Source of the DNA: Ferdinandcohnia salidurans
GTDB lineage: Bacteria; Bacillota; Bacilli; Bacillales; Bacillaceae_L
Assembly (NCBI RefSeq): GCF_042680725.1
Contig: NZ_JBHUEK010000020.1
Location: 1-64,000, forward strand
Reading direction: 5' to 3'
DNA length: 64,000 nucleotides
Shown here: piece by piece, positions 18,801 to 25,620 of the stretch
Layout: each line of letters starts with the position of its first letter
How positions within the stretch are numbered: the first letter of the stretch is position 1
The notes under the pieces: generated by a model
Told to the model about the DNA's origin: nothing
Seen by the model: the letters and a program-made list of their open reading frames with translations, nothing else
The model's database searches: none
Made by a program: the position numbers and the translations under genes

Positions 18801-19709
18801 GCTAAAGGTGGAGACGGCTATGACGTATTTGCTAAAGCCTACGAAAAAGGCCGTGTAACAGATTTAGGACTATCTGATTGGGAAAACTTCCGTGATCACT
18901 TAGTAAGTCTTGGTAGTGAGGGAATCCCAACTGAAACTGAAGGTAGAATCGTTGATGTTACTACAACACCAGGCGAAGAGGAACCGCAGATTATTGTTGT
19001 TACTCCAGAAGTCGAAAGAGGAAACAAATATGTAGTATCTGCAGATGATTTAGGCGAACTAAAAGAAGGAGCTATTGTTAGAGTTGAAGTTCCTGAAAAG
19101 AAAAATACAATTTTTGTATCATTGAGCTCTGAAGCAATTGCGAAACTTAAAGCAGCAAATGCAACATTAATCATCTCAAATGGCGTGGTTGACCTTCAAA
19201 TTCCTTCATCTATCTTACCTGATAGTGAAACGGAAGTTAAAGTACAGAAGGACAATCGTAAGGATGCTTTAGTTGCCTATGATTTTACAATCAAATCAGA
19301 AGGCAAGGGCTATCACAAGTTCAACGAAAAAGTCACAATGACTTTTTCGATTGACCCTAAAAAAGTGGATGATCCGAAAAAAGTGAAGGTTTTCTATTGG
19401 AATCCACAAAGTAAGGAATGGGAATTGGTCGGTGGCGAATACAATGATGGAAAAATTACTGCTACTACCGATCACTTTAGTACATTTGGAGTGTTAGAAG
19501 TTGAAGAGTCTAAGGAAGTTCCAGGTTCTGAAGTGAAAGATTCTGATACAAATGACTCAACTGTAAAAGATTCTGACTCGAAGAATTCTAATGGAGGGAA
19601 AAAACTTCCGATAACAGCTACAAATATGGCTAACATGTTAGTGGTTGGACTCGCGCTAATCCTTGTAGCTGCTGGCCTCCTCTATGTAATCAGAAGAAAA
19701 ACAGCTTAA
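12819..19709 (+). CDS. Cell-surface multidomain nuclease / tandem 5'-nucleotidase (YhcR-like)
   Basis: A 2296-residue exported enzyme. Order: signal peptide (cut near 33-34); DUF6359-like domain (about 44-150); OB-fold region (170-245); chitobiase-C-like domain (355-430); further OB region; endonuclease/exonuclease/phosphatase domain (708-1015; YNLENFS, GVTEVQD, VNHWNSKSGD, GDFNDY, SDHDPV); two 5'-nucleotidase modules (1016-1530, 1533-2047), each with HTNDTHA, GDAFTGT, GNHEFD, GGHSHT and QNGGGIRA; a C-terminal domain; an acidic Ser/Asp stalk; LPITAT, a membrane helix and RRK. B. subtilis YhcR (about 1217 aa) has one nucleotidase module. It probably degrades external nucleic acids to nucleosides and phosphate. 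GTG start follows GTGAGGGGA. No sortase gene lies here. Confidence 0.9.
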   Translation: MKKGIVRKLLSLLFVFSLIVPSTLLNFAPAVSAAEATAEQTSYITVADAIANNAGKATVQGYIVGTAISGTNYDQVPPFDSNNSNTNLGLADDPNEKDPAKILPVQLPSGNVRTALNLVDNPENFQRKVAITGSLERYFSVPGLKSATSYEFLDGDSNPGEPTPEPEQPTIITIAEARSQGTGQAAVKGTVTALLKNTIHIQDETAAIAVRPTSLDVKLGDEITVSGSLQDYRGLLQLDSATLIGKTEDQGVPSPVELDGTNVNEENESKLALVKNVELIDVNKGNGWANYTAKAEDGTEFLVRDENSTLELSVSTTYESITGIVQQFDQAYQIIPRGQADIIEDASKVQAVSASQPSGTIPVGTQVTLSTSTADAEIYFTTDGSEPTVENGQKYSEPITVNEDVIIKAIAVKEGLTASEVKEFTYSVYDAEEINIHDIQGESHESPLDNVKVENVEGIVTYTYKLNGANYFHMQTPDDKKDNNPKTSEGIVVYTGNQANAEVGNLVSVTGTVDEYHIDGYSNTKGDTDLSVTQINARDDKGGLVNVIENNVELPTPVEITSENLPNQVIDNDSFGEFDPEEDAIDFWESIEGMLVVVGTVKAVAPQEHGDLITVLENRKTDTLHGGVLLTEDNANPDRIQFKMYDNNAARDFEVATGDKFTGPITGVVNYGFQNYKIYVDLEDMQSNHVKGNAEPETTTIVKEDDKVTIASYNLENFSNNSKETSDDKARKLARAFVQDMKSPDIIGVTEVQDNNGQSAGDSAANESYERLIQAIVAAGGPEYQYLNIDPVNNQDGGAPNANIRVGFLYNPERVSLPEDIPAGDATTAVGYEDGKLTHNPGRIDPTNAAFDNSRKPLAAQFTFKGEDVVVIVNHWNSKSGDTPLFGSTQPPVYGSEVQRKQIANIVYDFIEEIKVDNPNANVVSVGDFNDYQFAESLKIHEGDLMTNMINHVEQSDRYTYLFQGNSQVLDHIVVSNNLVPGTEIDILHINADFTDMAGRASDHDPVMVQIDLKANYDLTIMHTNDTHASLDNMPKTVTAVKEVRAENPDSLLLHAGDAFTGTLYFNEFLGKADLAMMNLMGFDAMTFGNHEFDLGSSSEGHQKLVEFIQSAQFPFVSANVDFSKDAKFDGIFNNSIASDIENGQIYNGVIKEVNGEKVGIFGLTTEETTDISSPGSIEFQNYINEARKAVEAFEAQNVNKIIALTHIGYDDNAAVDNDLLLAEQVEGIDVIVGGHSHTVLAEPVVVAKDATPTVIVQTGNANSNLGVLNVEFDENGVVETHDGKLIEIKGQVPDEEAQAVLAPFKAKVEEVANTEIGVSTPIELENPRTSGDDTKPSVRRNETILGNLITDGMLEKAKSFTGKDVIMALQNGGGIRAAINAGPITTGEVITVLPFGNTLATMDITGAELKEAFEISVSKYPGENGGFLHLAGGKVKFDSTKPEHERVVSVSYLNEDGEYIEVQDEKMYTIATNAFTAKGGDGYDVFAKAYEEGRVTDLGLSDWENFRDHLVSLGSEGIPTEVEGRIVDVEGQFNLTVLHTNDTHAALDKMPKTVTVVKDERAKNPNALLLHAGDAFTGTLYFNEFLGKADLAMMNLMGFDAMTFGNHEFDLGSLSEGHQKLVEFIKGAKFPFVSANVDFSKDAKFNGIFNDSIASEIDNGQIYNGIIKEVNGEKVGIFGLTTEETADISSPGTIAFENYLKEAEKAVEAFKAEGVNKIIALTHIGYDDNAAVDNDLILAEKVEGIDVIVGGHSHTALDVPSVVAKDDTPTVIVQTGNANSNLGVLDVVFDEKGVVIEHAGELISIGDQEADSEAAEVLAPYKAQVDKVAQEEIGVSTPIELANPRTNGDNTKPSVRKNETILGNLITDGMLLKAREFTGKNVVMALQNGGGIRAAINEGPITVGEVITVLPFGNTLATMEITGAELKEAFEISVSKYPGENGGFLHVAGGKVEFDSSKPAGERVVAVYIEDAKGNLVAVDDNATYTIATNAFTAKGGDGYDVFAKAYEKGRVTDLGLSDWENFRDHLVSLGSEGIPTETEGRIVDVTTTPGEEEPQIIVVTPEVERGNKYVVSADDLGELKEGAIVRVEVPEKKNTIFVSLSSEAIAKLKAANATLIISNGVVDLQIPSSILPDSETEVKVQKDNRKDALVAYDFTIKSEGKGYHKFNEKVTMTFSIDPKKVDDPKKVKVFYWNPQSKEWELVGGEYNDGKITATTDHFSTFGVLEVEESKEVPGSEVKDSDTNDSTVKDSDSKNSNGGKKLPITATNMANMLVVGLALILVAAGLLYVIRRKTA
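15882..18960 (+). repeat. Intragenic tandem duplication, 1551-bp period
   Basis: The two 5'-nucleotidase modules are offset by exactly 1551 bp (517 codons; HTNDTHA codons at 15885 and 17436). Identity is uneven: about 15976-16112 and 17527-17663 are nearly identical even at third codon positions, while other parts are diverged, as gene conversion would leave. Confidence 0.88.
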
Positions 19710-19748
19710 TAGAATGAATTGAGGACTATAATAAAGTCCAATAATAGC

Positions 19749-19790
19749 AAGCAGTGAGAAAAACATTTGTTTCCTTCTCACTGCTTTTTA
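19749..19790 (+). terminator. Rho-independent terminator after the nuclease gene
   Basis: AAGCAGTGAGAA/TTCTCACTGCTT 12-bp stem, 14-base loop, then TTTTA. Confidence 0.88.
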
Positions 19791-19881
19791 ATTTGAACTT
19801 TTTTTTCGAAAATTTGATTCAAGTCAAAGTTTTTGCAACCTTTTCAATGGATAATGAAAGTATCAAAAGGAGGTAGACCAT

Positions 19882-20202
19882 ATGGAACCCTATGTATTTT
19901 TAGAGATTACTGGAATCATTACTTTAGCTTTTGGAGTCATTTTAAAATCTAAAAAAGTTTTCTTCACCCAACTAGTCATCTTGATTGGAATCTTTCTGCT
20001 AACGGACACTACATTAAATCTACTCTATTATTCTTCTTTATATGCCCTTCAATCCGTTATAAGTGCACTCGTACTACTTCGATATAAAAAGGCAATAGAT
20101 CGAAATTACACACTTATCCTAGAAAAAACACACAAAATCCCTCGTAATCTAACGAAAGGTGGTGACCTCGGTAGTCAAACCTCATTTTTTGAAAAGAAAT
20201 AA
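19882..20202 (+). CDS. Small membrane protein of unknown function (106 aa)
   Basis: AAAAGGAGGT precedes the ATG, so translation is likely. The product has two or three hydrophobic segments (about 5-22, 27-50 and 52-66), then a basic, hydrophilic tail (RYKKAIDRNY ... TSFFEKK) that is probably cytoplasmic. No family recognised. It stands alone between the nuclease terminator and a GNAT gene 65 bp downstream. Confidence 0.65.
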   Translation: MEPYVFLEITGIITLAFGVILKSKKVFFTQLVILIGIFLLTDTTLNLLYYSSLYALQSVISALVLLRYKKAIDRNYTLILEKTHKIPRNLTKGGDLGSQTSFFEKK

Positions 20203-20267
20203 TTTCTAAAGGATTTTTACAAAAAACGTTGAATTACTCTCTTAGTAAAAATAAGGGAGTAATTCGA

Positions 20268-20807
20268 ATGATTACGTACAATTTGTTAAAAGGAAAAAAG
20301 GTTCAGCTTGTCAGAATTAAAGAAGATGACGTACCAACCATTGTAAGTTGGTATGAGGATCAAGAGTTTCTTAGAAATCTAGATACTTTACCGTCCTTCC
20401 CAAAACATCCGTCTGCTTTTAAAGAGTGGGTTGAGCAGAAAAACGAGAAAGAGTTTGTGTTTGGGATTAAAGAATTGGAGACTGATAAATTAGTTGGATT
20501 TGTGGACATTGACAGCATTATTTGGCCACATCGAAATGCATGGCTTGCAATCGCAATAGGTGGAGAAGGAAACCGTAATCGAGGGCTTGGATATGAAGCC
20601 ATGCAACTCGTTTTGGATTTTGCTTTCCAAGAGTTAAATCTTCATAGAATCCAATTAACCGTTTTTCAGTACAATGAGAGGGCCATCGCCTTATATGAAA
20701 AGTTAGGATTTGTTAGAGAAGGTACCTCAAGAGAATTTCTAGAGCGTGACGGGAAGCGATTTGATATGTACTTTTATGGGCTGCTAAAACATGAATGGAA
20801 GAAATAA
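20268..20807 (+). CDS. GNAT N-acetyltransferase (RimJ/RimL-like)
   Basis: A 179-residue acetyl-CoA-dependent transferase. The core pyrophosphate-binding region is IAIGGEGNRNRGLGYEA, followed by the C-terminal motif YNERAIALYEKLGFVREG, both typical of RimJ/RimL-type GNATs. The ATG at 20268 follows AAGGGAG; the upstream in-frame TTG has no binding site. It could modify a protein N-terminus, an amino acid or a drug; unknown. Confidence 0.85.
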   Translation: MITYNLLKGKKVQLVRIKEDDVPTIVSWYEDQEFLRNLDTLPSFPKHPSAFKEWVEQKNEKEFVFGIKELETDKLVGFVDIDSIIWPHRNAWLAIAIGGEGNRNRGLGYEAMQLVLDFAFQELNLHRIQLTVFQYNERAIALYEKLGFVREGTSREFLERDGKRFDMYFYGLLKHEWKK

Positions 20808-20811
20808 AAAC

Positions 20812-20836
20812 AATTCCCCTAGATGCTAGGGGAATT
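20812..20836. terminator. Bidirectional terminator between GNAT and VOC genes
   Basis: AATTCCCCTAG/CTAGGGGAATT with a 3-base loop between two convergent genes; A-rich on the left and T-rich on the right. Confidence 0.85.
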
Positions 20837-20840
20837 TCCT

Positions 20841-21251
20841 TTACTTCTTTTCATAGTTTAAGTCCCATATGATCCCGAATGGGTCCTTTACTTTTGCATA
20901 TTTTGCACCCCAAAATGTATCCTGTAACTCCATGAACACAGTGCCCTTTTGCATTAGGTCATTATAAGTTTTCGTAATTTCTTCTTCACTTTCAAATTCT
21001 ATAACTAAAGAGATATTGTTTCCAAATGTTACACTATGGTCGGGAGAGTCATCTGATACCATTAGTAAGAATTCATTCTTTTTGAATTTACCATGAATAA
21101 GTCGGTCATTAGCCCAGTCCTGTGTTTCATAACCTGCCTTAGCATATGTTTGAACATCCAATATTTCGCCCTCAAATATTTCCTGATAATATTCCAAAGC
21201 TTCTTTCGCATTCCCATTAAACATTAAATAAGGTGTCGCTTGTCCTTTCAT
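20841..21251 (-). CDS. VOC-superfamily (PhnB/YjdN-like) protein
   Basis: A 136-residue glyoxalase/bleomycin-resistance-fold protein. It begins ATPYLMFNGNAKEALEYYQEIF, the usual PhnB-like opening, and ends AKVKDPFGIIWDLNYEKK, matching the family's final strand. No signal peptide. Family members are dimeric metal-binding proteins of varied or unknown function. It is divergent from the ribonucleotide reductase operon. Confidence 0.85.
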   Translation of the reverse strand: MKGQATPYLMFNGNAKEALEYYQEIFEGEILDVQTYAKAGYETQDWANDRLIHGKFKKNEFLLMVSDDSPDHSVTFGNNISLVIEFESEEEITKTYNDLMQKGTVFMELQDTFWGAKYAKVKDPFGIIWDLNYEKK

Positions 21252-21353
21252 TCACAAAACACTCCTTTTTTTAATAAGTAAGTTGCCCTACACTATGATT
21301 TCTATTTACTAAAGATATCATACACTCTTTCCCCTCGAGAAAAAGTACAAGGT

Positions 21354-21373
21354 ATTATTTCTCGAGAAATAAT
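21354..21373. promoter_or_regulatory. Perfect 20-bp palindrome in the divergent VOC/nrd intergenic region
   Basis: ATTATTTCTCGAGAAATAAT is a perfect dyad, about 100 bp from the VOC start and 50 bp upstream of the NrdR-box candidates. It has no T-run, so it is more likely an operator than a terminator. Protein unknown. Confidence 0.45.
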
Positions 21374-21424
21374 TGTCAATTTTTGTCTTGCTAAATAGGT
21401 AGGTGTCCCTTATTATTAATTGTA

Positions 21425-21471
21425 ATAGTATATATTGATAGATTTTGAATATTAACAACTACATATTGTGT
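21425..21471 (+). promoter_or_regulatory. Tandem NrdR boxes (candidate)
   Basis: Two 16-mers resemble the NrdR box ACACWATATATWGTGT: ATAGTATATATTGATA (21425-21440) and CAACTACATATTGTGT (21456-21471; about 12 of 16 positions match). Their starts are 31 bp apart, the three-helical-turn spacing known for NrdR operators. The promoter of the riboswitch transcript must lie in this stretch, but I could not choose one -35/-10 pair. Confidence 0.6.
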
Positions 21472-21477
21472 TTAGCC

Positions 21478-21777
21478 TTGGGAAAAAGATGCCATTTGTG
21501 CTTAAAAGGGAATCTGGTGAAAATCCAGAACTGCCCCCGCAACTGTAAATGCTGACGAAATGAACAGGCCACTGTATAAGATAACTTAAATAAAGGTGCT
21601 TATATGGGAAGGGTTCAAAGTAGAGTGACGCATTAGTCAGGAGACCTGTCTTTTCTTAAGATGTTTCACCTTCTTCGGGGATTGGGAAGATGAAACGATG
21701 GCGACAGGTAGGGCAACTCATGTGCTCTCTTGATGTTATCGTTTCATCCGCTCAATTCAATTGGGCGGATTTTTTTA
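21478..21777 (+). ncRNA. Cobalamin riboswitch with expression platform
   Basis: The conserved core is clear: GCC then TTAAAAGGGAA, GGTGAAAATCC, CTGCCCCCGCAACTGTAA (about 21491-21548), GCCACTG (21569-21575), GGAAGG, and the B12 box AGTCAGGAGACCTG (21635-21648). The platform has mutually exclusive pairings: ACCTGTC (21643-21649) with GACAGGT (21703-21709); GATGAAACGAT (21689-21699) with ATCGTTTCATC (21738-21748), which overlaps the terminator stem. The terminator is at 21746-21777. It should reduce transcription of the ribonucleotide reductase genes when adenosylcobalamin is plentiful. Confidence 0.95.
21746..21777 (+). terminator. Riboswitch intrinsic terminator
   Basis: ATCCGCTCAATT/AATTGGGCGGAT stem (one wobble pair) with a minimal loop, then T7, ending 35 bases before the first nrd start codon. 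Confidence 0.88.
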
Positions 21778-21811
21778 TTATAACGAAAAAAACGTTAAGG
21801 GAGAGAAATAG

Positions 21812-24100
21812 ATGAATATTACAACACAAGGGGAATTGGATTCAGTTTTACACTCGCTTGAATATGCAGAAAGTACCTACCAGCTCGACACGACCGAAAT
21901 TCGAAACAAACTGCAGGGAATGAATGTCACTACATTTGAAGCAAACCAGCATGCACTTTTTTATTCCTTAAACAAAATTGCCATGGATCAACCCAACTGG
22001 ACATATTTAGCGGCTAATCTCTATTTAAATGAATTGTATGAAAAAGCTGCAACTAATAGAAATTACAATAGTGCTCTAAAATACGGCAATTTGCATGAGT
22101 TGCTACAGGAACTAACATCAAGAGGAATATATTCTAATGAATTAATAAACTCTTATTCTAAGGAAGAAATACTTGAACTAGGAGAAGTCATTGATCCTTC
22201 TAAAGATCATTTATTTACATACATTGGTTTGTTTTTATTAGCGGATCGCTATCTTGCAAGGGATTACGAACGAAATATTTATGAACTTCCACAAGAGCGA
22301 TTCATGATAATCGCGATGACATTAATGCAGCATGAGGTAACGGAAGTTCGTCTTACTTATGTGAAAGAAGCCTATTGGGCATTAAGTAATTTATATATGA
22401 CAGTAGCCACTCCAACTCTATCAAATGCAGGTAAAAGTTTTGGTCAGTTGTCCTCTTGTTTCATTGATACTGTTGAAGACTCACTTGATGGCATTTATTT
22501 AAACAACTGGGATATTGCTAGATTATCAAAAGATGGTGGCGGAATTGGCGTATATTATGGCAAGGTTCGCGCGTTAGGCTCCGACATAAAGAAATTCAAA
22601 GGGAATTCTTCTGGGATCGTTCCATGGATTCGCCTTATCAATGATACAGCAGTAAGTGTTGATCAATTAGGACAACGCCAAGGAGCAATTGCCATCTATT
22701 TAGACCTTTTCCACAAAGATATTATGAACGGTTTTCTAGACTTAAAAACAAATAATGGAGACGAACGTCGTAAGGCACACGATATTTTTACAGGGGTTTC
22801 CGTACCTGATTTGTTTATGGAGAAGTTACAAGAGGTAGATGAGAACGGCAGAAGTATTGGGGAGTGGCACACTTTTTGTCCACATGAAGTAAAACAAATC
22901 ATGGGTTGGAAAGATGAGAACGGAAACCCATTAGGTCTCGAGGATTTTTACGATGAAGAGGATGAAAAATACTTCACTGAAAAATACTTGGAAGCTGTGA
23001 GTCATCCACTTTTACCACGTAAATCCTATCGCGCTATGGATGTCATGGCAAGGATCATGATTGCTCAATTAGAAACAGGAACACCTTACATGTTTTATCG
23101 CGATCAAGTAAATCGCCAGAACCCTAACAAACACCTTTTAGGAACAGGACGAACCTCGATTTTTTGCAGTAATTTATGTACAGAAATCGCGCAAAATATG
23201 TCAGCAACAGCGATTACGAAAGAGTATATCGACGATGAAGGAAATATTGTGATCATTCGAAAACCAGGTGATTTTGTGGTTTGTAATCTCTCATCTGTTA
23301 ATCTACCAAGAGCTATCGGAGACAATGTCCTTGAACGACTAATTCGAATCCAGGTTAGGATGCTTGATAATGTTGTCGATTTAAATACGATATCGGTAAA
23401 ACAAGCTGACCTCACAAATAAGAAGTTTCGAGCAGTAGGATTAGGTACCTTTGGTTGGCATCATCTTTTAGCATTAAAGGGTATTTATTGGGAATCTGAT
23501 GAGGCTGTTCAATATGCAGATGAACTATATGAAGCAATTGCTTATCATGCAATCAAATCATCGATGGAGCTAGCGAAGGAAAAAGGAGCCTATAGTAAAT
23601 TTAAAGGTTCTGAATGGGAATCGGGCATCTATTTTACTCGCAGAAAGTATTCGTCGGAACGATGGAGTATGCTTCAAGAAAATATATCAAAACATGGTGT
23701 GCGCAATGGCTGGCTAATGGCTGTGGCGCCAAATTCATCGACAGCTAAAATCGGAGGTTCCACAGATGGAATTGACCCAATCTATGCGGCTGAATATGCG
23801 GAGGAAAAAAAGAATTTTAAATTTAAAGTTACCGCACCTGATATCAATCATAAGACGTATGAGTTTTATCGAAAAGCACGTCATGAGGTGGATCAGGTTT
23901 GGAGCATTAGACAAAATGCAGCTCGCCAACGTCATATCGACCAGGGAATTAGCTTCAATTTGTATGTGAGACATGACATTAAAGCAAAGGATCTTTTACA
24001 GCTTCATTTAGAGGCTTGGAGACAAGGACTTAAGACAACGTATTATGTGAGAAGCACGTCACAAGCAGAAATTGAAGAATGTGAACTATGCCATAGTTAA
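21812..24100 (+). CDS. Class I ribonucleotide reductase, large (alpha) subunit
   Basis: A 762-residue catalytic subunit that makes deoxyribonucleotides. Motifs: ATPTLSNAG and QLSSCF (first active-site Cys, C216), RTSIFCSNLCTEI (radical Cys and Glu), DFVVCNLSSVNL (second active-site Cys), APNSSTAKIGGS, and the C-terminal CELC (C757, C760) that thioredoxin-like proteins reduce. No N-terminal ATP-cone is seen; the N-terminus matches the NrdA-type lgN domain rather than the NrdE-specific extension, so the subclass (Ia, Ib or other) is uncertain. Start follows GGGAGAGAAA. The B12 riboswitch and NrdR boxes control it. Confidence 0.93.
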   Translation: MNITTQGELDSVLHSLEYAESTYQLDTTEIRNKLQGMNVTTFEANQHALFYSLNKIAMDQPNWTYLAANLYLNELYEKAATNRNYNSALKYGNLHELLQELTSRGIYSNELINSYSKEEILELGEVIDPSKDHLFTYIGLFLLADRYLARDYERNIYELPQERFMIIAMTLMQHEVTEVRLTYVKEAYWALSNLYMTVATPTLSNAGKSFGQLSSCFIDTVEDSLDGIYLNNWDIARLSKDGGGIGVYYGKVRALGSDIKKFKGNSSGIVPWIRLINDTAVSVDQLGQRQGAIAIYLDLFHKDIMNGFLDLKTNNGDERRKAHDIFTGVSVPDLFMEKLQEVDENGRSIGEWHTFCPHEVKQIMGWKDENGNPLGLEDFYDEEDEKYFTEKYLEAVSHPLLPRKSYRAMDVMARIMIAQLETGTPYMFYRDQVNRQNPNKHLLGTGRTSIFCSNLCTEIAQNMSATAITKEYIDDEGNIVIIRKPGDFVVCNLSSVNLPRAIGDNVLERLIRIQVRMLDNVVDLNTISVKQADLTNKKFRAVGLGTFGWHHLLALKGIYWESDEAVQYADELYEAIAYHAIKSSMELAKEKGAYSKFKGSEWESGIYFTRRKYSSERWSMLQENISKHGVRNGWLMAVAPNSSTAKIGGSTDGIDPIYAAEYAEEKKNFKFKVTAPDINHKTYEFYRKARHEVDQVWSIRQNAARQRHIDQGISFNLYVRHDIKAKDLLQLHLEAWRQGLKTTYYVRSTSQAEIEECELCHS

Positions 24101-24115
24101 GGGGGAATGGAGCTA

Positions 24116-25162
24116 ATGACGAGTAATCAGCCATTAACAAAAATAAAATTGTTTAATCCAGAGTTTCCGAATAAATCAACGGGAATCATTAATGGGGAAA
24201 CCTCGGGACTACTGAATTGGAACGATATCGCATATCCACAAATGTATACACTCTATCAAACCTTGCTATCAAATTTTTGGAAAGCACAAGAAATCAATAT
24301 GCAGGATGACATCAAACAATGGGACCAACTAAGTTCTATTGAAAAGGATGTGTTTTTACGAATCAACACGCAACTAGCGTCATTAGATAGTTTGCAAACA
24401 CCGACAATGAACCAGGTAATGGATTATGTGACGGACTCTAGTTTTAAAGCCATTTTTGCAGTGATTTCGCAACAGGAAGCCGTTCATAATGAATCATATT
24501 CTTATATTCTGAGCTCGCTTGTGCCTTTACCCGAACAAAAGGACCGTTTTAATCAGGCGAAGGAAGACCCAATTGTCCGAAAAAGGAATCAATTGATTTT
24601 AGAGGCTTACGAAGGTTTTAGGGAACATCCAACTCCGGAAAACTTATTTAAGTTAGCAATTAATTCGATTAATCTAGAAGGCATTTATTTTTATGCAGGG
24701 TTTGCCTTTTTCTATAATCTAGCTAGGCAACAAAAAATGCTTAAGACTAGTACAATGATTAGCTATATTCAAAGGGATGAAATGCAGCATGCATATTTCA
24801 TTGCACAATTTGTTCGAATTCTTTTATCAGAGAACCCAGAATTGAATACCGAAGAGAACAAAGAGTATGTTTATAAATCAATTGGACAGGCAGTGGAGCT
24901 TGAAAAAGAGTGGGCACGCTATATTTTAAAAGACATTGATGGAATCGATTTACGTGAATTTGAAGAGTATGTCGAGTACCTTGCGAACAAGCGCTTCCGC
25001 CAACTTGGGTTTCAAAACCTATATGAAGAAAAAGAAAACCCAATGCCATGGATTCAGGTATTTAGTGACGAGATGATGAATGATACCAAATCTGACTTCT
25101 TCGAGCAAAAATCACGGACGTATACAAAGGTATCCCAATCCAATGGATTTGATGAACTATAA
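24116..25162 (+). CDS. Class I ribonucleotide reductase, small (beta) radical subunit
   Basis: A 348-residue ferritin-like diiron/dimanganese protein. All six metal ligands are in place: Asp in LASLDSLQ, Glu and His in QQEAVHNESYS, Glu in INLEGIYFYAGF, Glu and His in RDEMQH. The Tyr of HNESYS is in the radical position. So this is not the metal-free (class Ie) type. AAGGGGG lies 10 bases before ATG 24116; the earlier ATG 24107 is too close to it. It follows the alpha gene closely and pairs with it. Confidence 0.92.
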   Translation: MTSNQPLTKIKLFNPEFPNKSTGIINGETSGLLNWNDIAYPQMYTLYQTLLSNFWKAQEINMQDDIKQWDQLSSIEKDVFLRINTQLASLDSLQTPTMNQVMDYVTDSSFKAIFAVISQQEAVHNESYSYILSSLVPLPEQKDRFNQAKEDPIVRKRNQLILEAYEGFREHPTPENLFKLAINSINLEGIYFYAGFAFFYNLARQQKMLKTSTMISYIQRDEMQHAYFIAQFVRILLSENPELNTEENKEYVYKSIGQAVELEKEWARYILKDIDGIDLREFEEYVEYLANKRFRQLGFQNLYEEKENPMPWIQVFSDEMMNDTKSDFFEQKSRTYTKVSQSNGFDEL

Positions 25163-25164
25163 GT

Positions 25165-25620
25165 ATGAGAGTCGCCATTGTCTATACATCAATTACAGGT
25201 AATACAGAGGAAACAGCAAAAATCATCAACCATTATATGAGAAGGTATACAACTGAGTGTTACGTCTATCAGGTGGAACACTTTCCTTATTACGAATTAG
25301 GATCATTTGATGTCATGATCATAGGGACCTATACATGGGGGAATGGGGAAATTCCGCACGAAATGCTTCGGCTTTATCGAGCCATTGAGAACAGCCCTAC
25401 AAATGGTATTGTAACAGGGGTTTTTGGTACTGGAGACCAATGCTATCCGAATTTTTGTGGGGCGGTTGATGAATTTCGCGATATGCTTTATGTACACTCG
25501 AAGTTAGCGGCGACCTTAAAAATTGAATTAACTCCACAGCGAATCGATGAACCTCGGTTCGAACGCTTTGCCGAAGTTGTAGCAGAACGAGTTAATAGTC
25601 AAAAGGGTATCACTGTCTAG
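25165..25620 (+). CDS. Flavodoxin, probably serving the ribonucleotide reductase
   Basis: A 151-residue FMN protein. The phosphate loop is YTSITGNTEETA (about 7-18), and the second loop GTYTWGNGEIP and third GTGDQCYPNFCGAVD surround the flavin. It is longer than NrdI and has the canonical flavodoxin loop, so I do not call it NrdI. It starts 2 bp after the beta subunit gene with a weak binding site, suggesting coupled translation. Likely role: electron donor for cofactor assembly or maintenance. Its last 11 bases overlap the convergent MFS gene. Confidence 0.88.
   Translation: MRVAIVYTSITGNTEETAKIINHYMRRYTTECYVYQVEHFPYYELGSFDVMIIGTYTWGNGEIPHEMLRLYRAIENSPTNGIVTGVFGTGDQCYPNFCGAVDEFRDMLYVHSKLAATLKIELTPQRIDEPRFERFAEVVAERVNSQKGITV

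Noticed and set aside
21252..21424. A definite promoter for the nrd transcript
   Set aside because: Several AT-rich -35/-10 pairs are possible and none has both good hexamers and 17-bp spacing.
24107..24115. Earlier ATG for the reductase small subunit
   Set aside because: It is only one base after the AAGGGGG site; ATG 24116 has more usual spacing. Not decisive.
25165..25620. Calling the flavodoxin NrdI
   Set aside because: Length and the TSITGNT loop are those of ordinary flavodoxins; NrdI proteins are shorter and have a different loop, so only a functional parallel is proposed.
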